Notes: generated from the letters alone by a model not told the origin. DNA of 64,000 nt from Cavenderia fasciculata (GCF_000203815.1 NW_004457637.1:1-64000), one strand, 5' to 3'; shown: positions 1 through 11,868, counted from the stretch's first letter. Numbers and translations: made by a program.

Positions 1-1
1 G

Positions 2-415
2 TACGATTGCACCAAGTTTGCCGATGATCACCCAGGAGGAGCAGAGACCATTGTCGATGTAGCAGGACAAGACGCTACCAATGATTTTGTAGATACTGGT
101 CACTCTGAAAAGGCTGTAGAAATGTTAAAAGATCTATACATTGGTGAATGTTCAGATTCTATAAAAAGATTTAGTAAATCCTATAAAGATGAAATCACCA
201 AATCAAATATTACACCAGTTGCACCAGATACAACCTCTTCTTCTACTACTACTACTACTAAAACAAATGAATCATCCAATTCATCATCTTCTCCATCTCC
301 TTCTTCTCCTTCTACCTCTTCATCTTCATCCAATTCAATTTTAAATTATTCAATTATTGGAATGATTGTATTAATAGGATCAATTGGAATTTATCATTTA
401 TTAAAAAAGAAATAA
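2..415 (+). CDS. Cytochrome b5-like heme protein, tail-anchored (5' partial)
   Basis: The reading frame is open from base 2 and enters the window inside a cytochrome b5 fold. It shows the heme-ligand motif HPGG, then AGQDAT and, further on, DTGHSEKA, where the His fits the second axial heme ligand. A Ser/Thr-rich linker of about 60 residues follows, and then one hydrophobic C-terminal segment (about 20 residues, from ILNYSIIGM) ending in three lysines. That layout is typical of tail-anchored microsomal cytochrome b5, which donates electrons to desaturases and P450 systems on the ER surface. The 5' end, with the start codon and first part of the domain, lies outside the window. It is convergent with the XPR1-like gene, only about 30 bases away. 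The family call is firm; the redox partner cannot be told. Confidence 0.88.
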   Translation, partial: YDCTKFADDHPGGAETIVDVAGQDATNDFVDTGHSEKAVEMLKDLYIGECSDSIKRFSKSYKDEITKSNITPVAPDTTSSSTTTTTKTNESSNSSSSPSPSSPSTSSSSSNSILNYSIIGMIVLIGSIGIYHLLKKK

Positions 416-445
416 ATTTACAACCTTTTTTCTTTCTTTCTTTCT

Positions 446-3159
446 TTATTCTTCAACATCATCATCAATGTCATCATTATTATCAATAATAAAAGGTAAA
501 GGAAGATCACGAGTAGCTCTAAATTTACCACAATTATTGATATGTTCATTTTCGAGACGATAGATATTCCATTGACCACGACGAAGAATTTCTACAATAC
601 CAATGACAACGACCAATTTGTAGCTAGGTAGAAAAGTGGCAAGTTGTGGAAGAGACTTTGTCATGGTCCAAGTCATTCTAAAACCAAAGTTGCTAACGAC
701 TGCAATATAATAGACAAAATCTGGACTATACATTCTCTTTTTACGTAATTGTACCGAACCATTTCGAATTTGAATAATGGACCAATCCATAAACAAATCC
801 CACCAATAACTATAGCAACTATTACAAACTGCACTAACCAACCAAATAATTCTCCATGGACTTGTCCATGAAGTTGAATAAAATGAATCCATCGTTGAAT
901 TGAAAACTACAATGATTGAAATGAAATATTTTAAAGCATTTCTTAAATGTACAAAATCTCCATTACTATCTCTATAACGTCTTAGACATTGTAAAAAACG
1001 CCAAGTTGCTGGTGCCGCCGATATAAATGGATTTATATATCTTGCCCTCTTTGAACAAATAGCATCAGTCGGTGAATGATAAACATCTGTTGTATAAAAA
1101 CATATAAATTGTGAAAATTGTACCAATACTAAAACCAATGATGATAATTGATCACCCATAAAAAAATGTGAAAATCTAAAAGGAAATGAAAATGTAAATT
1201 AAAATGATATGATTTCTATTTTTTTCTTTACTTACTTGACAGGTTTTAAAGGAGCAATAATGACTGTAAGACAAGTTTTTAAAAACCATTTTCTTAAATT
1301 TAATTGAAAGAAATTACCAGGGAATAATAACATTATAAGATAAATTCCCAATAGAGCAAGAGGTAGGTATTCTGCAGGAGGAAAGAATGGAAAAGGGAAA
1401 AATACATCACCATCTTGACTTAGACTTAACCACATATAAAAACCAATACTAGTAATCCATAATACAGCCATGACAGTTACCGATTGAAATACTTTGGCAA
1501 AATTTAATTTTGTTTTACTAACTTCGAAAATAAAACTATAGTGAACGTGAGATTTTGTCCAAATGTAAAGATCCACACCAAACATAAAGCACCAAAGTAT
1601 CAATAGACCAAGTGTACTATAGAGATTGTAAACGGTTGAAAATCTAACAAAATCTTCATATTCTCCAGTATACAATATATAATAGATGAGTATTAAAATG
1701 GCACTTGTCCAACCAACACATATACCAGAGAAAAATGATGATCTATTTGATGTTCCAATCGTTGGTCTATTCACCACTATATTGGTAGTTACATTTGCAT
1801 TTGAATTTGGATGTCTATTTCTCATTTGTTTTCTTGCATCTCTAATTTTATTATTTGTAAATAATTGTGAATAGATTTTCTACAAAATAAAAATAAAAAA
1901 GAAAAAATTAATAAATTATTTTATATAAAAATATATTTTGATTTACCTCTAGGAGATTTGAAAATTTATCAATCAATTTTGAAGATTTAAATTCATATTG
2001 ATTTAATCTAGTCAATATACGATCATTTAAATTTAATTCTAAATTCTTTTCTGCTTTTTTTAATATTTTTATAAATCCTGTATAATTGAAAATTTTATAA
2101 TTCTAAAATGTAAAAAGTTAATATATATAATATATATTTTAAATTTTGTTTAGCTTAATTACTTTGAGAAGATTTAAAAATTTATAATATTCTAAAATGA
2201 TTTCTTTTAAAGTAAATTCATCATTTTTTAATTTTTCCAATTTAATCCAATTTTTTGCCTTATTTTCAAGTGGTAAGAAATAATTATTTATAATCTTGTC
2301 TTGAACATCTTTTGTTATTCTTTTAAATAATTTTTTGTTGATCTATTTATATTATTACTACTACTATCTATATTATTATTATTATTATTATTTGCACCAT
2401 CTTCCAATTCAGTTTCATCATCTTCAACACCCAATTGATCCATTTGAATTGAAATGGTTTGAGATTCTAAAGTTTCTTCAGTTTCTTCCATTTGATTCAT
2501 TAATTCTTCCTTTTCACTCTTACTATTCTTATTTTTTTAATTCCTCCTTTGGATTGATTTCGAAGTTTTGTTAAATATTCAACTTGAGTATAAATTTGAT
2601 TAAAACGATTGATTGCTTCCAATTCTCTTTCCTTGTAGAAACCATTCACTTTTTCAGCTTCACCAATACAAAGTTGAATAAATTCTTCTTGAATCTCTTG
2701 TAATCTTGTTAGAGTGGTTTTTGTAAATTGATTCGATTGATATTGATTATACAGCGATGAATCATTATGTGATTGCATTTGTTTTTGATTAATTAATAAT
2801 AATTGTAAATCTACTGGATTTGGTAATTGTTGTTGTTGTTGTTGACGAGGTATTGGTGATGATGGTGTTGTACTTGGTAATGGATTAAAAAGATTACTCT
2901 TGTTTAATATTATACTTGAATAAGTTCTTTTTAATTGACCAGAAATATTATTATTATTATTATTATCTTGTTCATTTTCCAATTCTTTTAAATTATTATT
3001 ACTACTATGATTACTACTACTATCGTTATTATTTGATTTAATGATAGATTCAATTTCAGATTTAAATCTCTTTATATTTTTACGAAGTTGTTTGTAGGAT
3101 ACATATTTGTCCTTCCATTCAGGTACTTGATTATTCTCTAAATACTTTCCAAATTTCAT
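446..3159 (-). CDS. XPR1/SYG1-type SPX-EXS phosphate exporter, four exons, two homopolymer frameshifts
   Basis: Exons are 3159-2163, 2102-1947, 1879-1236 and 1175-446, joined by GT-AG introns of about 60-68 bases. The N-terminus is an SPX domain (MKFGKYLENNQVPEW, YKQLRKNIKRF), interrupted by Asn/Gln tracts as is usual in amoebae. Several membrane segments follow, then an EXS domain (SKRARYINPF, WRFLQCLRRY, SYYWDLFMDW-like region). SPX domains bind inositol pyrophosphates and EXS proteins export phosphate across the plasma or Golgi membrane. The long first exon is broken twice, each time by one missing A in an A-run (near 2530-2540 and near 2324-2330). On both sides of each break the SPX protein continues cleanly in the shifted frame. 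With the two bases the product would be about 842 residues. Because everything else is intact, sequencing or assembly error is more likely than gene death. Confidence 0.85.
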
Positions 3160-3373
3160 GATAGATAGATAGAAAGATATATCTAAAACATAACAATTGT
3201 AATTGTAATGGTTCGTTTTTTTTTGATGATGGTTGTGTGTTGTTGAAACGTTGTTGTTTAAAAAAAAAAATCACAAAAAATTTCGACAATCGCGCCCGAC
3301 GGACTTTTAGACCTTCATTGAATTTTTAGATTTTTTTTTTTTATTTTTAGTTTTTTAAAACTTTGATTTGATT

Positions 3374-4085
3374 TTAGAATAAAGAAATAATAATAGCAAT
3401 AATTGGAATAATAATTGTTGGAATTAAATAATTTCCATTATTGTTGTGGATTGGATCCCAAACTTGTTGAGAACGAGAAAGGATGATGGTAGAATTGTCA
3501 ACCGAGTTGATAGAATAGAGGGTCAAGTAGAGTGGGGTGGTTTCATTGGTAAACTTGTTGTTGATAGAATCAAACTTTTTAGTAAAATTAGAGCTTGATG
3601 GTTCAGTGACGGTACCGTTAATGTAAAAGTGGGTGGCATTTCTACTCAATGAAGAGGCTGGAAGAGTTACGTTAAAGTCGTTACCAGTGGCTGATCTATT
3701 GGCAAATCCTTCAAGAGTGACCAGTTCTACTTTGGAAAGGTCAATAGCGGGATCATTACCTAGTGAATTTAGATTGACCGTGTAAACAATCATCCATTGA
3801 TCATCACTACGATCAATAAATTTCAAGTATGATGTACCAGTAATATTATTCTTTTGAGCTGCTGTTACTCCTGGACTTGCTGTATTATCCCATGTTCCTG
3901 ATGTTAAATAATCTAAAAGAGGAAAAAGAAAATTAAAAAAATAAGAAAAGAAAAAAGAAAAAAGAAAAACAAGTCGTTAATATATTGAATCTTTTCTTTA
4001 CTTTTATTATTTATTTATATGTACCAGCATTTGCAAATGAAGAAATGAATAAAATGGATATTAAAAGAATTAAAGCTCTAAACAT
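3374..4085 (-). CDS. Small secreted, probably GPI-anchored protein of unknown function
   Basis: Two exons, 4085-4025 and 3912-3374, joined in phase 1, give about 199 residues. The first exon encodes almost only a signal peptide of about 20 residues (MFRALILLIS...ANA), so cleavage falls close to the splice junction. The mature part contains many potential N-glycosylation sites (NIT, NVT, NAT, NGT, NFT, NET, NST). It ends in a polar stretch and a short hydrophobic tail with no charged residues after it (IPTIIIPIIAIIISLF), the usual GPI-attachment signal. No domain was recognised. It is a small amoeba cell-surface glycoprotein of the kind common in dictyostelids. A start at 3826 would be inside the second exon and would lose the signal peptide. 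Confidence 0.72.
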
Positions 4086-4703
4086 TTTTTAGTTTTTTGT
4101 TTGAAAAAGAGAAAGATTTATAATAGTAGATAAAATTATTATTATTATTATTATTTGGATAGACACAAAGAATGAATTTAAAAATCATTGTGATTGATCA
4201 AGATGTGATGATAGGTTCAAAAAAAAATAATAATAATAATATTATTTATTTATTTATTACCCCCATACAAATACAAAAATTTCCCTCCTCCTCCTCCTTC
4301 TCCGATCAGATTTGATTTGATTTAGTCTCCCTATGAAGCTTGATCAAAAAACCCACCCTACCCATCATATATGATATGATATTATAACCCACTTGATTTG
4401 ATTTTTTTTGGTTTTCATCAAGAGGAGGGGGTCTGTAAACCCAACTCAATTGATTGGTGGAAAATGATTTGATTTGCAATGGTGCTATGCATGAATTTTT
4501 TTGTTTGTTTGGGTTATTATTATTATTTTTTTGATTTATTTTCTCTGATCATGTATGGTAGAGGGGGTATAAAGAGTAATGACATTTAAAACTATATGAT
4601 ATTTGTTTTTGATTGGTTGGTTTGTTTGTTTTTGGATATTTGATGATGATCACAATTCCAACCTACTACTAATTAATATATATTTATATTTATCTTTATC
4701 TTT
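4086..4703. other. Intergenic region with T-rich and pyrimidine tracts
   Basis: Nothing coding is supported here. It holds the 5' flank of the small GPI-type gene and the 3' flank of NAE1. It contains ATT/TAA tracts, a CTC-rich pyrimidine tract near 4275-4305, and several copies of a TTTGATTTGATTT-like word (about 4311, 4388, 4468). Confidence 0.6.
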
Positions 4704-6676
4704 TTAGAGTTTGAAAGGAGTGGCAGTACTATTGATACCGTTAAAAATAAAGGTATTATTTAATGGTACATATTGGTGTGTAATCAACTTGATCACTTCT
4801 TGTGATGTAATACCACCCATCAAAGATGCAATATTATGTAATTCACTATTACCATATCTAATTCTAAAGAAAAAAAAAAAAAAGAGGGAAAATATTAATA
4901 ATCTATCTATTTTTTAATTTTTTTCTATCTATTTACATTTCAGTAATATAATCATCTTTAACAATAGTTGAAGAAATTGAGATTTCTGAAAGAATAGTGG
5001 CAAGAATTGATTTCAACAATGGTACATCTGAATCAACATCTTCATCACTAGCACCTGGATATCTATTATGTGTTTGATTAAATTTCTCAACTGCACGTAA
5101 TACCAAATAGAAATTTACATTTGAATTATTATCCATTTCAATTTCACTTTCTAAATTAAATTAAAAACAAAATAATAATAATTAGATCTAATCTTTTTCT
5201 TTTGTTTTTTTTTCTTTTACTTACGAATAACAGAAGTATTTGGAATAGTATATTCATCATTTAATGATCTATATCTAATGATATTAATAAATCTTGAATT
5301 CTTTGCAAACTTTTTAATCGAATCTGATGGAATTGGTTGTCTATTGGTATTTGATACAATAGATTCTACCTTTGTATTAAAATCTTCCAAATCTGCATTT
5401 GCTTTATCATGATATCTAAAGTAAATATAAAATAAATAAGTATTTCTATTTTTTCTATTTTCTATTTCTATTTATATTTACAATTTTTGAAGAGTAACAT
5501 AAGTAATAGTATCAGAAGTTAAATCTGGAATATTACCAGGTAAAGGTAAAACTTTATGTTGATCAACAAATTGTTTAAGGGCAGCAGCCAAAACCCAGAA
5601 ATCATCAGATTGTTGATTAATGTTGGAGGTCTTTGGATCATTGAGGATGGCTTCAACTTCAGATGGTACACGGGGTGGTTGGAGGTACTTGAATAGACCC
5701 TTTACACCTTCGTTAAAGTTTTCTTCATCACTATTGTGTGATTTTGATATAAAGAACTTTTTAAATTCATCCTTTTCAGCTCTGGTCTCTGGCATCTTTC
5801 CATTGTTCTTTTCATTACGCCATTCCTTGAGGAACTTGACCAACAAGAGAATATATGGTACATGTGAATGTTGTTGTGCATTCATGTTTGATAAATCAAC
5901 ATTATCAGATTCAACTTCCAATTCTTTCCATGGATTATAAATTCTTAAATCATCCAATGGTGTATCTGGTTTTGATTCAATTACTAAAAAAATAGAAAAA
6001 AAATAGAAAAATAGAGAGAATTAGAATTATTAATATATTTTTCTTTTTCTTTTTCTATTTTTGATTCAATTTACTTTGATGTTCAGGAGTAACAATTCTA
6101 AGATAACCAATATAACCATAAGAGTTTACAATTAAAAGTGGAATATTGTTTTCATAGAGGTAGGCAGCAAGAGTGATCAAAGATTGTTCGGGGAGTTTGT
6201 TGGCAATGACCAAATCAAAGTCTTTGAAAAAGGTGATCTTGTCAGAGATGAGTGCTACTGGGTCTTCCTCGCAACTCGATCCCTTGACACGGTCATTCAA
6301 CTCTCTCAAGTACTCTGATACTTTGAGGGCACGAGAATGTCCCAAACAAGTAGTATCCAAAAAGAAATTATTTCCCAAATCTGATGCTCCAACCTTGTTA
6401 CCATCAACTACTGTAAATGCTCCAATTCCTTTAAAAAAATAAATAGAAAATAAAGAAAAAGAAGAAAGTATAGAAAAGAGAAAGAGAGAGTTATTAACTT
6501 TATATATAATCAAAGATGTTTATGTGATTTAACATACCTGGTAATACCAAGTTCTTTAAAGTTTCAGTACCAGTAGCGGTACCATTGATCAAACAGATAT
6601 GAGACTTTTCTAATTTAGCTTGACCATCTTCACCCCACAATCTAAGTTGTCTATCATATTTCTCAGTGTCTGTCAT
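4704..6676 (-). CDS. nae1: NEDD8-activating enzyme E1 regulatory subunit (NAE1/APPBP1/Ula1)
   Basis: Six exons (6676-6538, 6428-6075, 5983-5482, 5415-5225, 5150-4937, 4863-4704) give about 519 residues, close to the family's 520-540. The start is well set: [18 protein letters not shown] is the opening of every NAE1/ThiF-type E1 half. It is followed by the glycine-rich adenylation fold ([14 protein letters not shown]) and the family features [13 protein letters not shown] and [12 protein letters not shown]. The C-terminal exon carries the conserved [27 protein letters not shown]-type end. NAE1 pairs with UBA3 to activate NEDD8, which then modifies cullins. One acceptor is TTAAAG, unusual but in phase. 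The next gene, divergent and 221 bases away, is a NEDD8 protease. Confidence 0.95.
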
Positions 6677-6897
6677 TGTTCTATTTGTTCTATTTAGATA
6701 TATACAAAATATATACAAATACTATCTATACAACAAAGAATAAAACTAAATAAATTATGTTGAGAAAAACAAGAAAGATCTTTTGTTTGATGGGTGTGTT
6801 GATGAAAAAAAAGGAAATTAAAATTAATTTAAAAAAAACAGCAACTTCAAAGAAGCAGCCATCTAGAAGTGCTCATATACATACATACATTAACAAA
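6677..6897. promoter_or_regulatory. Shared 221-bp divergent promoter of the NEDD8 E1 subunit and NEDD8 protease genes
   Basis: The start codons of NAE1 (minus strand) and SENP8 (plus strand) face away from each other with only 221 bases between them, so both promoters must lie in this short stretch unless they extend into the neighbouring gene. It is AT-rich, with A-runs near 6809-6840. A plus-strand reading frame runs in frame from 6757 into the protease gene, but its low-complexity Lys-rich peptide has no counterpart in the family, so it is taken as 5' UTR. Confidence 0.55.
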
Positions 6898-7689
6898 ATG
6901 TCATCAGACCCATTAGTATTATCATATGGAGATACATCATTGTATCAATCAGATATAGATATTCTAAAACAAAGATATCAATGGTTAAATGATGCAATCA
7001 TTCAATTCTTTTTTGAGTATGAAGTCTGATTAAATTGATTAATTCAAACTTACTTATTCATTCTCTTTTACTTTAGATACTTATCAGAAGAATCATTTAA
7101 AGAATATTTAGATAGAATATGTTTTATGAGTGCAAGTACAGTGTTTATGTTACACTTTATTCAAGACGCTAGTGTCAGTGGTTTAAAAGATATAATTGGT
7201 GGATTGAAATTAGATTCAAAGGATATTGTATTTATACCAATTAATAATAATCAAGATCCAAATGTCATTGCTGGTGGTTCACATTGGTCTCTGTTGGTAT
7301 TTATCAAAGCGTTGAATTGTTATTATTACTATGACTCATTACCAAACTCTTCAGAGGGGAATAGAGAATGTGCATGTTTAATTGCAAAAACATTGTCTCC
7401 TTTATTACTACCACCGACGATGAAATGGAATGTGTCATCAATGTTTAAAATACGTCAAGCTCCCAAACAATCAAATGGATATGATTGTGGATTGTACCTA
7501 TTGTCAAATGTAGAGTATTTATCATCACAAATTATAAAACAAAAATTAGACACACCCAAAGACAGATATACTATAACAACAGAAATAGAAGAATCATTAA
7601 ATAATACTACAACACCACAATATATAACAAACAAAAGACAATCTATTTTAAAATTAGTCAACGATCTAATAAATTCTAAAACTAAATAA
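6898..7689 (+). CDS. senp8: NEDD8-specific cysteine protease (SENP8/DEN1/NEDP1, Ulp1 family)
   Basis: Two exons, 6898-7016 and 7077-7689, give 243 residues, a little over the human enzyme's 212. The protein opens with VLSYGDTSLYQSDIDIL and WLNDAIIQFFFEYL, the hallmark start of SENP8 proteins. The catalytic residues of the C48 family are all visible: His in GGSHWSLL, Asp in YYYYDSLPN, Gln in APKQSNG and Cys in YDCGLYLL. SENP8 processes the NEDD8 precursor and removes NEDD8 from non-cullin targets. The start at 6898 was chosen because family similarity begins right there; an earlier in-frame ATG at 6757 would add an unlikely Lys-rich leader. It lies head-to-head with the NEDD8 E1 subunit gene, so opposite steps of one pathway share a promoter region. 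Confidence 0.93.
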
Positions 7690-8516
7690 ATGAGTTTTGT
7701 CAGGTAACAATAACAACAATATATAAAACGAATATATTAGTTGGGATAAAGGAGTGAAAAAGTCACTATTAATCATTCCATTTTTAATCAATCAACTAGT
7801 TTTAAAATGGAAATTGCACGGGTTCAATTTAAATTAATAATTAAAAAACGAGGTAGGATAATTCGGTTGTTCGACTTCCTTTAATAAATAGTGGATTCCT
7901 TGATGTGTTTTACATTGATTGGAGGGGGTTAACATTTATAAATGTGTAATGCAGAATTCTGTGATGGAAAAAAAGGGGTGACTTTGGTAACAATGAATAG
8001 AGTCGTTAAATTAATATTTGCCATATCATATATATTTTGATGGTTAGTAAAACCCCACCCATTATGTAGTACTTAAATAAATATATATCTTTACAGATGG
8101 AATTATTAAATAGAGTTTTTTTTTTTTCAATCAAATCGCAACATTGATTGCGCCAGGTCTTTTAAAGAATGCAATTCTTGTTCGTAGCAAAGAAGAAGCA
8201 TGGTCGGGTGTAGAGAAATAAAGTGGTATTTCATGAAATAAAAGGTTTATGATACTATTAAATATCATAGTTTGAATAATATTAGATTTTTATATAGAAT
8301 TAAGGATATAATTAAAAAATATTAAATTTAAGATTTAAAAAATTTAGGATCTTTGATTTGTAAATTATTTCTAAATTTAAATATATTTATATTTATTTAA
8401 AAACATATAATTTTTATTTAATTATTTTTTTCAAAAAATTTTCACCGCTCTTGTGATCATCGTTCATTAACTTTTGTTTCATTCTTGAACTACTTTGTAA
8501 AACATCATTTATAAAT
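7690..8516. other. Intergenic region, no gene recognised
   Basis: This is AT-rich sequence between SENP8 and the oxidoreductase pseudogene. It includes a long T-run near 8117-8130 and a very AT-rich block (about 8290-8440). A slightly GC-richer patch (8140-8225) has no open frame of note and could be decayed coding sequence or the 5' flank of the pseudogene. Confidence 0.5.
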
Positions 8517-10411
8517 GTAGGGCTTCTTCACAAACCACCAATGATTCCATTAAACACGACCCATCTGTCAAGTATCTTGACCAAGTCAGAGCTTTGATTC
8601 AACTCGACAAAGCCAGGGCCACCAACCTAAAGTGCATTGTCGTAGGGTCAGGTCCATGTGGATACAGTTTTGCACATACAATATAATAGCACCGACTATC
8701 AAGACTGTACCGTTATTATGCTCGAGAAAGGCTCTTTGGAGTATCGCGATCATATTCGCAATGGAAACACACCTTACGACGCCGATCCAGAGAAAGAAGC
8801 AAAGGTAGAGATAGAACCCGATGGACTTAGTGGCTGTTTTCAACATGGTGGTATCTATCGTCTTGGTGGCCGTAGCACCGTATGGACGTGTTAGTGTCCA
8901 TTCCCCACCTATAGCCCCGATCCTATGAACAATGAGCTTCGAGGATTCCCCCAAAAGCTCTTTGAGGAGATCCTTGCTCATAGTGAACAGGCCAAAGAGC
9001 TTCTTTAGTCTATAGACTCGATCGTATCCTCGAGGATTTCCAAGTCGAACTATCTGCTCAACTATTGGACTCGGCCAATTGCAATGTCGTTTGCATGTTT
9101 CACCAATTAAAGTCTGACATTGAGAAGGAATTTGGTTCCATTGTCAATACCCGTCATGCATTTTCCAAGTATAACATTGATGACGTCGTCACAATGATTT
9201 TACAGTTGGTATCAACAGTCGAGAAACGCACCATCCTCCACAACTATACTAGTCATGCCATGACTGAGTTTGCCAATGCCGTCGCTCTCTACCCATGCAG
9301 TACCTGGGACTCAATGCCAAAATCCCAGTTGGTCTCAAATATTTTGAATCGACCAGTGGATCTTTCAAAAGATGACATAGCCTCATTCAACGAGGTAATC
9401 AAATCCTGTTCCAATCTACTCAAGTCATCAGACGGAACAAAACAATTCGTCATTGACGAAAAGCAATTCGTTCAACTTTTGCCAAAGAGACAACTGTCTC
9501 TATTTTTGGTGACCAAACTTTCACAAACCGTAGATGGTGGTTTTTTAGTCACAATCAACGACGACCAAGATCCATTGGTTTTGGATAACCAAACAAAACT
9601 AATTTTAGCTACCGGTCCCTTTCCAGCTACCGACCTCATATTGAAATCATTCCCACACTTGAGTGACATAGTCGGAAAGGATTTCTCTTCCCATAGCTCG
9701 TCATCGGTCATCTTCAGAATCAGAAAGAACAACCACCAAACCCAATCTCGATTGCTTGAATTCTTGAAAACACTAGATGATAACCACGACAATATGGAAG
9801 GGTTTTATCTTTCAGGTGTTTTCAAGGACGGAACAAAGCCACTAAACGAATGGCATGCTCAGTTGTCCGTGATTCATCCCGGTCGCAATGGTCATGTCAC
9901 CCAGGTTTTTTTAAACAAAAATGTACCAGGTGGCCCATCCTCACTGAGCAATACTTCATATCCCAATTATATCTATTTCAACTTTTCGGTGTTGGGGGAA
10001 ATCCTAACCCATCATTATCGGGAGTTTCTTGGGTTGGGCATCGAAAACACAAAGAATAGATACACCTATCATAATGAGACTGATTCAGGCTCTTTAAGAT
10101 TGGATAGGTGGGATAAGATTCTCAACCTATTCCTCAAGAGGATTGGTCCACGAAGGAAGCCTCTATCCAATTGGAGACGATGATGACGAAACGATCCAAT
10201 AGCTCGCGGTGCCTACAAATATGATGGAAAGTTATGTCCCGTTGGTACCGACCACCAACTGAAATCGGTACCCAATCTGTACCTCACAGGTGCTGGTCTT
10301 TTACCAAATGGTGGATCATTCAATCCGACTCTTTTCATTTCTACAATGGCCATCGATAATGCACACAAATTGATCAAACGATCAAAAGAAAAGAATAGAT
10401 CAAGTAAATAA
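8517..10411 (+). pseudogene. Decayed GMC-type FAD-dependent oxidoreductase gene
   Basis: Strong coding signal spans 1.9 kb without introns, but in at least three frames. Near 8636-8665 it reads LKCIVVGSGPCG, an FAD-binding Rossmann motif, followed in another frame by IMLEKG and LGGRSTVW. The central part (9065-10183) is an open frame of 372 codons. The end (about 10206-10411) reads NLYLTGAGLLPNGGSFNPT and then TLFISTMAI, the C-terminal nucleotide-closing motif of GMC oxidoreductases (glucose/choline oxidase superfamily). Frame changes are visible near 8660-8680, near 9000-9010 and near 10170-10200, and in-frame stops occur at about 8892 and 9007. The breaks are mostly not in homopolymers, so real decay is more likely than sequencing error, though clustered errors cannot be excluded. 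Substrate unknown. Confidence 0.75.
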
Positions 10412-10451
10412 ACTATTACTATTGTAATAAAATTTATATTTATTTAAAAGT

Positions 10452-11534
10452 TTAAAAGAGAAGGGTTGATAAAATAGCAAAAAAGATAAAGATCAATCCA
10501 GTTTCGATGATTGAGGAATTAGAACAAGTCATAATATTTTCATTACCAGCAGTTTCTTCACATTGTAGTTCGGGATAGTTTTGAGCTGGACCAGCGCAAA
10601 CACTCTTGGCACACATTTCAGAGGTGCACTTTGCAAAACAAGACTTGGAACTCAAGGTATTGACAACATTGAAATAGACTACCGAACATTTGTTTTCAAT
10701 TAAACAGTTGGCATAGTCAAGGCTAACTGTTATACATTCGGATCTAGTTTCGTTGGTGGTTGCCAAGTTTGAGACACACTTGCCTTGAGCTTGGTCACCA
10801 CCAGAGCATAGACATTTTTCCACAGCGTTGCAATCATCATCATTGGTACAGACACTGTTGGATGGAGTATCTGGGATTTGAGCACATACATTGCTTTGAT
10901 TGCAATAGAGACCTTGAGAAATATCACAAACAGTGAAATAACTACCAGTATTGGAGCATTTGGAGCCGGCTACACCTTGAGAGAATGGTTCCATGCAGAT
11001 ACTGGAGGTAGTGTTGACGGGGCTACACACTAGATTGATACCACATTCATCTCTTGCACTGCAACTTTCACCGAGTGTCTGAATAGGGATACATGTTCCA
11101 TTTTTAGCTGTGCAGAATTGACCTGGTGGGCAACTATTCTCAACCGGGATGCAGCTGGCAGGTTGAGTGCACTTGGAGTTTGTGCATTTCATAGGACTAT
11201 AGCATTCATAGTCTTCTGTGCAATCATCACCGTTTTGAAGATAGTTTGTTGCTACACAAACTGAAAAGGTACATGAGAGCCAAGGTGTGCAAGATTGAGA
11301 ATCTGTGCAAGCGCCTCCAGCAGCGATGTATTCAGTACAAACTCCAACGTTTGAACCAACAATATCTTCTTTACAGTATGAATTGATACATGTAGAATTG
11401 GTATTATTACAAGCTGATCCAAGACTGACACAATCTCTCTGTTGCCAAGCATATGGACCCTGGCAAGTCTCACCATTTGTCAAATTAATTATACTTGAAA
11501 TGACCAAGATAATTAAAACTTTTTTGAAATACAT
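10452..11534 (-). CDS. Cys-rich secreted protein with GPI-type tail
   Basis: A single exon gives 360 residues from the Met at 11534. The Met at 11600 would put a hydrophobic, Asn-rich leader in front of what is clearly the signal peptide (MYFKKVLIILVISSIINLTNG), so the inner start is preferred. The mature protein has dozens of cysteines in repeated spacings (CxxxxxCxxxxxC and CxxxxCxxG types, for example CTEDYECYSPMKC and CSARDECGINLVC), resembling dickkopf/EGF-like knottin modules of protist surface proteins. It ends NSSIIETGLIFIFFAILSTLLF, a GPI-attachment type tail. The likely place is the cell surface or prespore/endosomal lumen; function unknown. It is convergent with the oxidoreductase pseudogene. 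Confidence 0.8.
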   Translation of the reverse strand: MYFKKVLIILVISSIINLTNGETCQGPYAWQQRDCVSLGSACNNTNSTCINSYCKEDIVGSNVGVCTEYIAAGGACTDSQSCTPWLSCTFSVCVATNYLQNGDDCTEDYECYSPMKCTNSKCTQPASCIPVENSCPPGQFCTAKNGTCIPIQTLGESCSARDECGINLVCSPVNTTSSICMEPFSQGVAGSKCSNTGSYFTVCDISQGLYCNQSNVCAQIPDTPSNSVCTNDDDCNAVEKCLCSGGDQAQGKCVSNLATTNETRSECITVSLDYANCLIENKCSVVYFNVVNTLSSKSCFAKCTSEMCAKSVCAGPAQNYPELQCEETAGNENIMTCSNSSIIETGLIFIFFAILSTLLF

Positions 11535-11868
11535 CTTGTTGTTGTTGTTGAAGTTGATAAAGAGGAGGAGGAAGATAGATATATATTTGTTTAACCACAA
11601 TTGTAGGAGAAGAGAAGATGACCATCTTTATTTATATCTGTTTTAGAAACAACAAAAAAGAAATGAAGAAATTAAAAAAAAGGTATGAATTTATAGACGT
11701 GGCATTCAGGAGATTAAGATCTTTGTAAACCCTTCGCTCCTTCTACTTTATGAATTCATTCACCCAGGGTAATAAAGGTGATCAGACAAACTTTATTATC
11801 TAGGAATGGTGTCTCATCAGTCAGTCGATATTATTATTATGTGAAATATTTGTTTATTATTTATTAAT
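11535..11868. other. Intergenic region
   Basis: This is the 5' flank of the Cys-rich gene and the 3' flank of the BTB gene. It is AT-rich, with A-runs near 11650-11680. No gene or structured element was recognised. Confidence 0.5.

Noticed and set aside
6757-6897. In-frame upstream extension of SENP8
   Set aside because: The Lys/Ile-rich leader has no family counterpart, and similarity begins at the Met at 6898.
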